Part shown: positions 1 to 8,777 of the stretch, in pieces
Layout: each line of letters starts with the position of its first letter
Numbering within the stretch: position 1 is the stretch's first letter
Source: Clostridia bacterium
GTDB lineage: Bacteria > Bacillota_A > Clostridia > Christensenellales > Borkfalkiaceae
Assembly: GCA_017462825.1 (NCBI GenBank)
Contig: JAFTQI010000022.1
Location: forward strand, 1 to 64,000
Direction of reading: 5' to 3'
DNA length: 64,000 nucleotides
Position numbers and translations under genes: made by a program
Notes under the pieces: generated by a model
The model's database searches: none
Told to the model about the DNA's origin: nothing
Seen by the model: only the letters and a program-made list of their open reading frames with translations

Positions 1-1
1 A

Positions 2-754
<753 letters not shown>

Positions 755-764
755 AGGATACGTA

Positions 765-1070
765 ATGAAAAGTTTTTTAAAGGTATTGACGAACTTGTTT
801 CTTGTAATGGGTTTTGTTTTTAGCGTTGCGGGATGTAAGGCGAACGGCGAAGAAAACGCCGAGCCGAACGTTCCTAACACGGAAGAGCAATTGCCTGAAC
901 CCGACGGTGGAGAAGAAGAAAACGGTGAAACGCCCGTGCCCGAAGAAGGCGAGGGAGACAACGAAAATCCCACGCCCGACCAAGGGGACGAAAGCGTGGA
1001 AGAGGAAACTCCAAAAGAGCCAACACCCGAGCAAAAAGAAGAAAATAAAGATTTTGGAAATTGGCATTGA
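765..1070 (+). CDS. small acidic lipoprotein
   Basis: A 101-residue protein of unknown function. The first 24 residues form a lipoprotein signal with a Lys near the start, a hydrophobic core and the lipobox VAGC, which predicts lipidation on Cys24. The mature part is a low-complexity Glu/Pro/Asn/Asp-rich linker with no recognisable fold, so it may be a tether left after loss of a C-terminal domain, or a complete spacer-like lipoprotein. The ATG at 765 follows AAAGGA at 753-758. It sits 10 bp after the kinase gene. No catalytic function can be assigned. Confidence 0.65.
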   Translation: MKSFLKVLTNLFLVMGFVFSVAGCKANGEENAEPNVPNTEEQLPEPDGGEEENGETPVPEEGEGDNENPTPDQGDESVEEETPKEPTPEQKEENKDFGNWH

Positions 1071-1573
1071 CGGCAGGGGGATAATAATCAAAAAAATACC
1101 TGTAAAAACGCAAAAAATCGTTAAAATTTTTTACATATGCAAAATAGAATATAACAAACCCCGTAAAACATAGGAAAATCAAGGACTTTTTAGGTGCTTG
1201 ACCTTGATAAAAATGGGGGTAGTTCGCCCGAAAGAGACATAATCTGTGCGAAACGAATTATATCAACATATCCCGCCCGAACAAAGTGAGGGCGGGAAGA
1301 TAATTTTATTTCTCTCGGTATATATAATCAATTCTTCTTTTTTGTATTCGCAACAAAAGTAGAATTATGTGTATTTGGTGGGATAATGTGGGTATAGGGA
1401 AAGATTGACAGGTTGAAATATAACTCTAAAACCGAGATGCACCTACGCCCCCGACGGTCATAGAAAATATTTTCTTTCAAAAAGTTTTATAAATGCAATT
1501 AAAATGTGTCAATTACCCTAGGGGGGATAATTGGCTTTTTTTGTTTATAAGAGAATAAATTGTTGCAAATTAA
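1071..1573. other. gene-free stretch with a strong hairpin
   Basis: No credible coding sequence is seen here on either strand. It holds an 8-bp inverted repeat (TCCCGCCC 1271-1278 with GGGCGGGA 1290-1297) followed by a T-rich but interrupted tract, which may act as a weak terminator. The rest is AT-rich and, together with the recombinase fragment just downstream, may be the scar of a lost integrative element. Confidence 0.4.
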
Positions 1574-1762
1574 AATCGTAAACTATTACGTTTAATGATT
1601 ATTGATGAATACCTGTACAACGATAAGATAACGATTATCTTCAATTATAAAGATAGCACGACAACGGTGTCGATTGACGAGTATAAAAGTTCGGATAATA
1701 AAACAAAAATTACTCCAAAAACAAGAACGCTCCTTGTGGGTGCTCTTGTTTTTGGGAGATAG
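1574..1762 (+). pseudogene. C-terminal remnant of a large serine recombinase
   Basis: Reading in frame from 1574 (ATG at 1595, stop TAG at 1760-1762) gives a short peptide containing EYLYNDKITIIFNYKD followed by a Ser/Thr-rich tail. This matches the pattern that closes large serine recombinases of Firmicutes integrative elements, typically YLYDDKI-xxTFNYK. A stop at 1571-1573 cuts off everything upstream, and no resolvase catalytic or recombinase domain is found nearby. I read it as the tail of a deleted integrase gene. The match is from memory of the family, not an alignment. Confidence 0.5.
1713..1758 (+). terminator. long imperfect hairpin overlapping the recombinase remnant
   Basis: CTCCAAAAACAAGA (from 1713) pairs with TCTTGTTTTTGGGAG (ending 1758) around a GC-containing loop. 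The T-run lies inside the 3' arm rather than after it. It may be a terminator or part of an old attachment-site region of the lost element. Confidence 0.4.
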
Positions 1763-1882
1763 GCGTGAAATGACGAGAGTCAAGGGCGGAGAAAATCATG
1801 GGGGCGATTTGTTTGCTCAAAGAAGAATTTATATCCAATAAAAAGATGGGAACAATGACTTCTGTTTTTTTGTAATGGGGTA

Positions 1883-1911
1883 TTGACAGGAAACGAAAAA
1901 AATGATACAAT
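1883..1911 (+). promoter_or_regulatory. sigma-A promoter of the repeat-bearing surface protein
   Basis: Consensus TTGACA (1883-1888), 17-nt spacer, TACAAT (1906-1911). The start codon at 1943 follows about 25 nt after the expected transcription start, with AAGGAGAAGG as ribosome site. Confidence 0.8.
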
Positions 1912-1942
1912 AAAAAAGTAAAAATTATCCAAGGAGAAGGTT

Positions 1943-3721
1943 ATGGATAGGATAAAAAACAATGTTTTTAAAATGTTGGCGCTGTTTTTTATGACGACGG
2001 TGTGTGGCGTGGTCGGTGCGGTTACTTACGTTTCTTCCGCCCGCGCGAGCGCAAGTGAAACGGTGCAACACGTTTGCGCGGACGGGGAATATTGTTTGGT
2101 TTGCGACGTGGCGGAACAGGTAGACGCCTTGCCGACGGCGGACGAAATTACGCTGGATAACGCGGCGGCGGTTACCCAACAAATACATAATATAGACCGC
2201 ATTAAATACGATATGAGCGACGAACAGTTCGACCAATTCCGTACGCTTGTGGAAGTGGAAAATTACGGCGACGTCGTACGTTACGACAACGCCGTGGCAA
2301 AATTACAATCGCTCCAAGGCTATACGCAACTCGCCATTGCGAAAAAGCTCGATTTGTGCGGCGAAGCGGTGCAGGATACTTCCGAAGCGGAGGTTTCCTT
2401 CTCTGTCCGTAATATTTCCACCAATCAAACGACGGAGCTTACGTTGTTCGATTTGGGTTGCGAAACGAGCGCTTTGGGTGAAAACGCCTACCAAATGACT
2501 TCTGACGGCTGGATATTCTCGTACACGCTGCCTGTCGGCACGTACGAAATTACCGAGTTGAACACGGACAAACCGATTGCCATCAACGGAAGAGAAGTAT
2601 ATTTTGAGTGTCAATCGATGTCCTTTAACGGCGAAACGGCGACGGACAACGGCATCATCGTTACGTTACAAGAAAACGATTATAACGTCGTTACCGTATT
2701 AAACGGGTATCCCACTTATACGTTTAAAGCGCAAGATACGGACGGGAATCCCATTGCGGGCGTTGGATTTTCTTACAATGATTGGAGTAATACAACGGGC
2801 GACGACGGAACGTTCACACAAAGTACGCCTTGGATTGCAAGCGGAGAAATTACCGTTTCGTCCATACCCGCAGAGTACTGCGCGTCTCCGTCTGCCGTTG
2901 TAACGTATACGGATAATGCGGGCGACGTGAAAGGGAAAGACGATACTCCGATTATTACGATGTCTTTGGACGAAGCGTATACGTTCGTATTCGCTAAACA
3001 CAGGTATTCTCACGGCGTATGCGCAGGGTGTGACAGCGAAGACGCGAGTCAAGGGCATACTTACGGCGAGTTGGTGGGAGAAGAGCCCGCTACTTGCGAA
3101 GAAAACGGTGTGAAAGCACATTATCTTTGCTCTTGCGGCGCGTATTTCGACGAAGAGAAAAACGCCGTGACGTACGACGAATTGATAACTGCGGCGACGG
3201 GGCATACTTACGGCGAGTTGGTGGGAGAAGAGCCTGCTACTTGCGAAGAAAACGGCGTGAAAGCACATTATCTTTGCTCTTGCGGTGCGTATTTCGACGA
3301 AGAGAAAAACGCCGTGACGTACGACGAATTGATAATTGCGGCGACGGGGCATACTTACGGCGAGTTGGTGGGAGAAGAGCCCGCTACTTGCGAAGAAAAC
3401 GGTGTGAAAGCGCATTATCTTTGCTCTTGCGGCGCGTATTTCGACGAGGAGAAAAACGTCGTGACGTACGACGAATTGATAACTGCGGCGACGGGGCATA
3501 ATTACAGCCCGTGGATAGACACGAAAGAAGCCACGACGAAAGAACACGGCGAGCGCAAAAAGGTTTGCGTGGCTTGCGGCGATATCGTCGTCGAACAAAC
3601 GCCGAAGGCGGAACCGTTGGTAAAGGATACGGATTTGACGGTGGTACTAATCGTGATTGGCGTCGTGTTGATTATGGGCGCGGTAGCGTACGTGGTTACG
3701 AAAAATAATTGGACGGAATAA
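1943..3721 (+). CDS. membrane-anchored surface protein with three near-identical repeats
   Basis: A 592-residue exported protein. Residues 1-36 form a signal peptide (basic start, hydrophobic core, small residues before the expected cleavage site). Residues about 150-355 look like beta-rich modules. From about residue 370 there are three 49-residue repeats, each starting GHTYGELVGEEPATCEENG and containing a C-x-C-G motif, then a diverged fourth unit with C-x2-CG. A C-terminal membrane helix (VVLIVIGVVLIMGAVAYVV) ends in a short basic tail, so the protein is probably anchored in the membrane and extends through the wall. Similar cysteine-containing repeats occur in many Clostridia surface proteins of unknown role. 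It is monocistronic, between its own promoter and terminator. No enzymatic motif is seen. Confidence 0.75.
   Translation: MDRIKNNVFKMLALFFMTTVCGVVGAVTYVSSARASASETVQHVCADGEYCLVCDVAEQVDALPTADEITLDNAAAVTQQIHNIDRIKYDMSDEQFDQFRTLVEVENYGDVVRYDNAVAKLQSLQGYTQLAIAKKLDLCGEAVQDTSEAEVSFSVRNISTNQTTELTLFDLGCETSALGENAYQMTSDGWIFSYTLPVGTYEITELNTDKPIAINGREVYFECQSMSFNGETATDNGIIVTLQENDYNVVTVLNGYPTYTFKAQDTDGNPIAGVGFSYNDWSNTTGDDGTFTQSTPWIASGEITVSSIPAEYCASPSAVVTYTDNAGDVKGKDDTPIITMSLDEAYTFVFAKHRYSHGVCAGCDSEDASQGHTYGELVGEEPATCEENGVKAHYLCSCGAYFDEEKNAVTYDELITAATGHTYGELVGEEPATCEENGVKAHYLCSCGAYFDEEKNAVTYDELIIAATGHTYGELVGEEPATCEENGVKAHYLCSCGAYFDEEKNVVTYDELITAATGHNYSPWIDTKEATTKEHGERKKVCVACGDIVVEQTPKAEPLVKDTDLTVVLIVIGVVLIMGAVAYVVTKNNWTE
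3053..3493 (+). repeat. three tandem 147-bp coding repeats
   Basis: GGGCATAC starts at 3053, 3200 and 3347 mark an exact 147-bp period (49 codons). The units differ at only a few positions (for example GCC/GTC and ACT/ATT codons), and a diverged fourth unit starts at 3494. Near identity at the DNA level points to recent duplication or gene conversion. Confidence 0.9.
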
Positions 3722-3741
3722 AACAAAACGGCTTTGGAAGA

Positions 3742-3766
3742 ACGCCCCAATGGGGCGTTTTTCTTT
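3742..3766 (+). terminator. intrinsic terminator of the surface-protein gene
   Basis: AACGCCCC (3742-3749), loop AAT, GGGGCGTT (3753-3760), then a T-rich run. Confidence 0.85.
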
Positions 3767-3883
3767 TGCGGTAGCGGGAAATTGCGTCCGAAGAACAATT
3801 TTTGACAAGTCAAGTATTTTTATAGAATTTTTTTCGTAAAGTTGAAAAAGAAAAAGTTTTCGTGATAAATGGTACGCAAATGC

Positions 3884-3912
3884 TTGAAAAAGTAATAAAA
3901 AAATGTTACAAT
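3884..3912 (+). promoter_or_regulatory. sigma-A promoter of the fakA operon
   Basis: TTGAAA (3884-3889), 17-nt spacer, TACAAT (3907-3912). The -10 box overlaps the ATG at 3911, so translation of a transcript from here must start further downstream. Confidence 0.75.
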
Positions 3913-3970
3913 GAAAACGTATGATGTTATAAATTATTTCGATAAACCGAGTAAAGGAGAAAAATTTTCC

Positions 3971-5653
3971 GTGTTAGACGAAAGAAAAACGATAGACGGC
4001 GCGTTGTTTGAGAAGATGATTCTCGGCGGCGTGGCAAATTTGCAAAAGAACGCGCAAAAGGTAAACGATTTAAACGTATTTCCTATCCCCGACGGCGATA
4101 CGGGCGAAAATATGTATCTTACGTTGCAAAGCGGCTTAAACGAAATGCTGAAAGAAGAACATACTTCCATCGGCGAAAAGGCGCACGCAATGGCGCAGGG
4201 TATGCTGCTTGGAGCAAGGGGAAATTCGGGCGTTATCTTATCGCAGCTTTTTTACGGACTTGGCGAAGGGTTGAAGGACTTGACGGAGTCTGACGTGGAA
4301 ACGCTCGGCAATGCGTTAAAAACGGGCGTTAAATATGCGTACGGCGCGGTGGCGCACCCTGTTGAGGGTACGATTTTAACGGTAGCCCGCGAAGCGGTGG
4401 AGAATATTTGTTCGCAACGCTACGAAGATATGACGGTGGAAGCATTTTTCAGCGGGTATCTCGTGGAGATGAAAAAATCGCTGGAAAAGACGCCCAATCT
4501 GTTGGCTGTACTCAAAGAAGCGGGCGTTATCGACAGCGGCGGCGCGGGGCTCGTGTATATTACCGAAGGTTTTTGCAAGACGCTCGGCGGCGAAAAGGTG
4601 GAAAACGTATCCGCTTTGGCAGGGGGTGCGCAAAAAGCGGTGGATTTATCTAAATTTGATGAGAATTCCGTGATGGAGTTCGGATATTGCACCGAACTTT
4701 TGCTCCGTTTGCAGACGTGTAAGACGGACGTGGAGAATTTCTCCGTGGAAGACCTGATTGCCTATTTGGAGACAATAGGCGATTCGGTGGTGGCGTTTAA
4801 GACGGGTACGATAGTCAAGTTGCACGTGCATACGATGACGCCCTATCTCGTGTTGCAGCATTGTCAAAAGTATGGCGAATATCTCACCGTTAAGATTGAG
4901 AATATGACGTTGCAGCACAACGAAACGCACGAGGAATCGGCGGCGGAAGCGGCGATATCGGAAGAAGTGAAAATGCCCAAACGCGCGCGTCGTCCTTACG
5001 CGACGGTGACGGTGGCGATGGGCGAAGGTTTGCGACAAACGTTTTTGGAAATGGGCGCGGATTACGTCGTTTACGGCGGTCAAACGAACAATCCGTCCTC
5101 CGAAGACTTCATCAAGGCGTTCGATATGGTCAATGCCGATTGCGTATTCGTACTGCCGAATAACGGTAATATTGTTATGGCGGCGAAGCAGGCGGCGAGT
5201 ATTTACACCGATTCTCAAATCCGCGTGATTGAAAGCAAGAACGTAGGGCAAGGTTATTCCGCCCTTTCGATGGTGGATTACGAATTGGGCAGCGCGGACG
5301 AAATCGAGGCGCAAATGACGGAGAGTATGTCGGGTACGGTAACGGGTATGGTAGCCCGTGCGGTGCGCACGACGGAGTTGAACGGCGTAAAAGTGGAAAA
5401 AGACGGGTATATGGGTTTTACCGACCATGCGATGTTGCTTTGCGAATTCTCTAAAACGGCGGCGGTATGTGCGCTGGTCGATAAGTTGAACGTAGGGGAT
5501 AAAGAATTTTTGATTACCGTATACGGTAATACCGTTACGGAAGCGGAGAAGGAAGCATTGCGCGCGTATATGGCGGAAAAATATCCCCGTGTGGAAATGT
5601 ACGAAATTGACGGCGGACAGGAAGTATACGATTTCTTGCTCATTATCGAATAA
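3971..5653 (+). CDS. fakA: fatty-acid kinase subunit A (DAK2/YloV family)
   Basis: A 560-residue kinase of the DhaL (DAK2) family. FakA phosphorylates fatty acids bound to FakB/DegV proteins and so feeds exogenous acyl chains into phospholipid synthesis. The N-terminal DhaL domain shows the metal/ATP site DGDTGENM near residue 41 and GARGNSGVILSQ; the middle and DegV-like C-terminal domain ends at VYDFLLIIE, as in YloV proteins. I chose GTG 3971, giving a protein that starts MLDERKTIDG, because AAAGGAGA lies 10 nt upstream at 3953-3960 and because the longer ATG at 3911 lies within the promoter -10 box. The DegV gene follows after 25 bp, which supports a FakA-FakB pair. Confidence 0.85.
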   Translation: MLDERKTIDGALFEKMILGGVANLQKNAQKVNDLNVFPIPDGDTGENMYLTLQSGLNEMLKEEHTSIGEKAHAMAQGMLLGARGNSGVILSQLFYGLGEGLKDLTESDVETLGNALKTGVKYAYGAVAHPVEGTILTVAREAVENICSQRYEDMTVEAFFSGYLVEMKKSLEKTPNLLAVLKEAGVIDSGGAGLVYITEGFCKTLGGEKVENVSALAGGAQKAVDLSKFDENSVMEFGYCTELLLRLQTCKTDVENFSVEDLIAYLETIGDSVVAFKTGTIVKLHVHTMTPYLVLQHCQKYGEYLTVKIENMTLQHNETHEESAAEAAISEEVKMPKRARRPYATVTVAMGEGLRQTFLEMGADYVVYGGQTNNPSSEDFIKAFDMVNADCVFVLPNNGNIVMAAKQAASIYTDSQIRVIESKNVGQGYSALSMVDYELGSADEIEAQMTESMSGTVTGMVARAVRTTELNGVKVEKDGYMGFTDHAMLLCEFSKTAAVCALVDKLNVGDKEFLITVYGNTVTEAEKEALRAYMAEKYPRVEMYEIDGGQEVYDFLLIIE

Positions 5654-5678
5654 AAATAAGAATAAAAGGAGTAAAACT

Positions 5679-6566
5679 ATGAAAAAATACGTTATATTGA
5701 CGGATACGGGTTCCGATTTGGAAAAGTCGTTTAGAGAAAAGTACGATATCGAATACGTTTGTATGCACTTTTCTTGCGAAGGCAAGGATTACGACGCGGA
5801 TTTGGATTGGGAAGCGATTTCCGCAAAGGATTTCTACAACGCAATGCGCGAAGGTAAGCGTTTTATTACCGCGCAGGTAAACGTGGAACAGTATAAAGCG
5901 GCGTTTGAAAAATACGTCGAAGCGGGCTGCGACGTATTGTACGTGGGTACTTCGTCCGAAATTTCCGCGGGGATTAAAGCGAGCTACATTGCGCGCGAAG
6001 AAGTATTGAAAAAATATCCCGAAGCGAAAATTATTTGCGTAGACGCGCTTCGCGCGTGCTTTGCGCTCGGTATGCTCGCTATCCGCGCTAGTGAACTTCG
6101 CGCAGAAGGCAAGACGATAGAAGAAGCGGCTGCATGGATTGAAGAAAACAAGCTTACCGTGAATATGATTGGCTCGGTGGATAAGCTCACCTATTTGAAG
6201 CAGGCGGGAAGAGTAAGCGCGACGAGCGCGTTCTTCGGCGGGCTTTTGAATATCAAACCGATTATCATTGCGGACGCGTTGGGCAGAAACTTTGCTTGCG
6301 CCAAGGTGAAAGGCAGAAGGGTATCTTTTGAAAAAATCGTGGAAATGGCAAAGGAAGCGTACGAAGACGTGCCTTATCAAAGAATTATGATTTGTCATGC
6401 CGATTGTTTGGAAGAAGCGGAAGAGCTCAAACAAATGTTGCTTGCCGCGCTCGGCAAAGAAGTGGACGTGCATATCGGTTACGTGGGTTACGGCGTCGGT
6501 TCGGCGGTGGGCCCCGGCATGATAGGCGTATTCTTCTTCGGGAAGAAGGTTACGGTAAACGCGTAA
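5679..6566 (+). CDS. fakB: DegV-family fatty-acid-binding protein (FakB)
   Basis: A 295-residue DegV protein. Family members hold one fatty acid in a deep pocket and present its carboxylate to FakA for phosphorylation. The signature TDTGSDL near residues 8-14 and the GTSSEISAG segment belong to the lipid head-group site; the end, VGPGMIGVFFFGKK, is the usual DegV C-terminus. ATG 5679 has AAAGGA 8 nt upstream; the longer open frame from 5589 overlaps fakA and is not needed. The gene sits directly after fakA and before an acyltransferase-like gene, as expected for a fatty-acid uptake and incorporation operon. Confidence 0.88.
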   Translation: MKKYVILTDTGSDLEKSFREKYDIEYVCMHFSCEGKDYDADLDWEAISAKDFYNAMREGKRFITAQVNVEQYKAAFEKYVEAGCDVLYVGTSSEISAGIKASYIAREEVLKKYPEAKIICVDALRACFALGMLAIRASELRAEGKTIEEAAAWIEENKLTVNMIGSVDKLTYLKQAGRVSATSAFFGGLLNIKPIIIADALGRNFACAKVKGRRVSFEKIVEMAKEAYEDVPYQRIMICHADCLEEAEELKQMLLAALGKEVDVHIGYVGYGVGSAVGPGMIGVFFFGKKVTVNA

Positions 6567-6599
6567 AAATAAAAGAAAAATATAAAGAGAGAATATGTG

Positions 6600-7361
6600 A
6601 TGGAAAAAAAAGAAAGACCGGACAAACCTTATAAAATACCCAATCCCAAAAGAAAGCACCCTTTATGGGCTTGCTTATCGGTGTTTATGCGGTTGAAAGC
6701 AAAAAGACCGCAAATCATCAATCTTGCAGGGGAAATCGAAGACAAGAGTATTACCGTTGTAAATCACTCGGCTAAAAGCGGTCCTCCCGCGCTCGATTTA
6801 TATTTCCCGAAGAAAACGGCGAAATGGGGCGCGCACGAAATGCTCGGATATTACGGACAACGCAAAGCGTATTTGCGCGACGTGCTGAATATCAGGAAAT
6901 TGAAGAAAAAGCCCGGATTGTGGAATTCTTTTAAGTCTGCGATTATGGCGGCGTTAAATCCGATTCCCTATAATGGAATGTGGATGGTTCCCACCTATCC
7001 CGACGGCAGATTGATTAAGACGCTCCGTTACAGCTCTGAACTGTTGGATATGAATATCCCTATAATGATATTCCCCGAAAATTCCAACGACGGATACAAG
7101 ACGGTATTGACGGAATTTTTCCCCGGTTTTGTAATGCTTGCGGAAAAGTATTATCGTGCAAAGGGCGTGGATTTGCCTATTTATCCGACGTATTATCACT
7201 TGGAAAAACGGATTATGATTATCGATAAGCCTTTGTACGTACAGGATATGGTAAAGGAAGGGCTTTCGAGAGAGCAAATCGCACAGCGTTTTTGCGACGC
7301 CGTAAACAATTTGTATTATCAGTACGTAGAGAATAAGGACGAAGCGGCAAAAACGGAGTAA
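6600..7361 (+). CDS. PlsC-like glycerolipid acyltransferase, diverged
   Basis: A 253-residue protein that I read as a distant member of the PlsC/LPLAT acyltransferase superfamily. It has an NHSAKSGPPALD block near residues 54-66 in the place of the catalytic NHxxxxD motif and IMIFPENSNDGY near residues 155-166 in the place of FPEGTRS. The HX4D spacing is not intact, since the Asp is further away, so activity is uncertain. There is a basic, weakly hydrophobic N-terminus but no clear membrane span. ATG 6600 is preferred to the adjacent GTG 6597 because of spacing from AAAGAGAGA. The position after fakA-fakB suggests transfer of an acyl group from acyl-phosphate or acyl-ACP to a lipid acceptor (inference). 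Confidence 0.6.
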   Translation: MEKKERPDKPYKIPNPKRKHPLWACLSVFMRLKAKRPQIINLAGEIEDKSITVVNHSAKSGPPALDLYFPKKTAKWGAHEMLGYYGQRKAYLRDVLNIRKLKKKPGLWNSFKSAIMAALNPIPYNGMWMVPTYPDGRLIKTLRYSSELLDMNIPIMIFPENSNDGYKTVLTEFFPGFVMLAEKYYRAKGVDLPIYPTYYHLEKRIMIIDKPLYVQDMVKEGLSREQIAQRFCDAVNNLYYQYVENKDEAAKTE

Positions 7362-7365
7362 AATT

Positions 7366-8094
7366 ATGACGTTGCAAGAAAAGTTGAATTTAGATTACGA
7401 AGGCTTGATAAAACACGGCCCTATCACTATCGTGGCGTTTGGCGACAGCGTAACGCACGGTGCGGTAGGCGCGGGGGAAATCGATTACGAAACGGTGTAC
7501 CATCGCCGTTTGGCGAAAATGATATCCGCCGTACGCGATTACGTTCCCGTGAACGTTATCAACGCAGGTATCGGCGGAATTACCGCAAAAGGCTCGTTGG
7601 AGCGTATGGACGAGCAAGTGCTTGCGCATCGTCCGGATTTGGTTATCGTTTCGTTTGGACTTAACGACGTAAACGGAACGCTCGACGAATACTTGGATAG
7701 CCTAAAAATCATTTTTGCGCGTTGTAAAGCGCAGGGTATTGAAACGGTGTTTATGACGCCGAATATGCTGAATACAAGCGTAGTGGAAGAAACGGAAAAA
7801 CAGTTTTACGAATACGCGCACGTAACGGCGGAAATGCAAAACAGCGGCAAAATGGATAAGTATATCTACGCCGCGAAAGACCTTGCCTTGCAAATGGGCG
7901 TAAAGGTAGCCGATTGCTATTCCAAGTGGAAAGAACTTGCGAAAACGCAGGATACGACGAAACTTCTTGCAAACTATATCAACCATCCGACGAGAGAAAT
8001 GCACCAACTGTTTGCCGATACGCTTTTCGAAACGGTGTTCGAAGGTACGGATATCGTGAAAACGGAAACGGAACATACGATGTTCAGAAAATAA
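7366..8094 (+). CDS. SGNH/GDSL-family hydrolase
   Basis: A 242-residue esterase/lipase-type enzyme. The four SGNH blocks are visible: GDSVTHG near residue 26 (nucleophile Ser28), NAGIGG (Gly), GLNDVNG (Asn), and NHPTREMH near residue 206 with His207 as the likely catalytic base. There is no signal peptide, so a cytoplasmic lysophospholipase, thioesterase or deacetylase role is most likely. It starts 4 bp after the acyltransferase-like gene and ends the operon before a strong terminator. The pairing with an acyl-transfer enzyme suggests lipid remodelling (inference); the true substrate is not visible. Confidence 0.8.
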   Translation: MTLQEKLNLDYEGLIKHGPITIVAFGDSVTHGAVGAGEIDYETVYHRRLAKMISAVRDYVPVNVINAGIGGITAKGSLERMDEQVLAHRPDLVIVSFGLNDVNGTLDEYLDSLKIIFARCKAQGIETVFMTPNMLNTSVVEETEKQFYEYAHVTAEMQNSGKMDKYIYAAKDLALQMGVKVADCYSKWKELAKTQDTTKLLANYINHPTREMHQLFADTLFETVFEGTDIVKTETEHTMFRK

Positions 8095-8111
8095 AATAAA
8101 ATCAACGCGGA

Positions 8112-8140
8112 AAGCGCCCGAAAACGGGCGCTTTTTTCTT
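8112..8140 (+). terminator. terminator of the fakA operon
   Basis: AAGCGCCCG (8112-8120), loop AAAA, CGGGCGCTT (8125-8133), then a T-run. Confidence 0.9.
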
Positions 8141-8616
8141 TGCGTTTTACGGCGTTTTCGGCGGTGTCCCGCCGATTTTTTGCGTGAAACGAAAATACAA
8201 AAATTCTCACTTTTTCCAAATTAAACAACTGATTTTTGTTTTGCAAAAATGACAAAACAGCTTTTTGCAAATGTTAAAATTTCAAACAAAATTAAATTTT
8301 TTTACATATATAAAGTAAAATAATAGTAAATAATGCACGCAAACCAAAAGTCCTTGTCAAAAGGAGCGCTTTGCAAAGTAAAAAATTAACAAAATTTGTC
8401 AAAGGAGTTAAAATTATACGATTTTACAATTTTGTAAGATTTTATTACAATACATTATAGATATATAATATATAATGTAAATAGTGGAAAATTATTCTTT
8501 CGAATAATACCCTAAAAAGGCGAGGAAAATCGATTACGCATATAAGCCTGATTTTCCGCGTGGGAACAACCAGTAAAGATAAATGTACAATATTTCAAAA
8601 AGGCAAGGATATTGTT
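8141..8616 (+). other. AT-rich structured leader upstream of the small peptide gene
   Basis: No gene is seen. Structure includes a perfect palindrome TTACAATTTTGTAA (8424-8437), a possible operator; a hairpin ATTATTC/GAATAAT (8491-8508); and a hairpin GGAAAATC (8524-8531) with GATTTTCC (8550-8557) enclosing an 18-nt loop. A tandem TATAAT-rich stretch at 8464-8476 is a likely promoter zone but I cannot fix the -35. No known riboswitch consensus was recognised. Confidence 0.45.
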
Positions 8617-8760
8617 ATGAACAGAAAATTCTATGAACAACCAACCATCGTAATTTTACGCTTGGAAAGTGAAGTATGGTTTACCGAAACGGAACCGAGT
8701 ATGAATTACGACAACGAAAAAGAAACGGGCGACGGCAGCGATTTTGACCCTTGGAGCTAA
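8617..8760 (+). CDS. 47-residue acidic peptide of unknown function
   Basis: ATG 8617 follows AAGGCAAGGA at 7-nt spacing. The peptide starts MNRKFYEQPTIVIL and ends with an Asp/Gly-rich GDGSDFDPWS. It has no signal peptide and no cysteine. The N-terminal pattern (basic start, Y-x-x-P-x-I, then a short beta-like stretch and an acidic tail) recalls short proteins of gut Clostridia and Bacteroidetes that begin like MKKYEKP and are often found next to secreted or modified-peptide systems; that is resemblance only. It is 17 bp upstream of the giant secreted protein and surely co-transcribed. A role as a leader peptide, chaperone or peptide substrate cannot be separated from the sequence. Confidence 0.55.
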   Translation: MNRKFYEQPTIVILRLESEVWFTETEPSMNYDNEKETGDGSDFDPWS

Positions 8761-8777
8761 GAAAGGAGGAAAATGAA

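Noticed and set aside
1592..1783. 63-codon minus-strand frame
   Set aside because: Opposite the recombinase remnant; no start signal and no motif.
3053..3493. CRISPR array
   Set aside because: The repeats are directly adjacent with a 147-bp coding period and no spacers.
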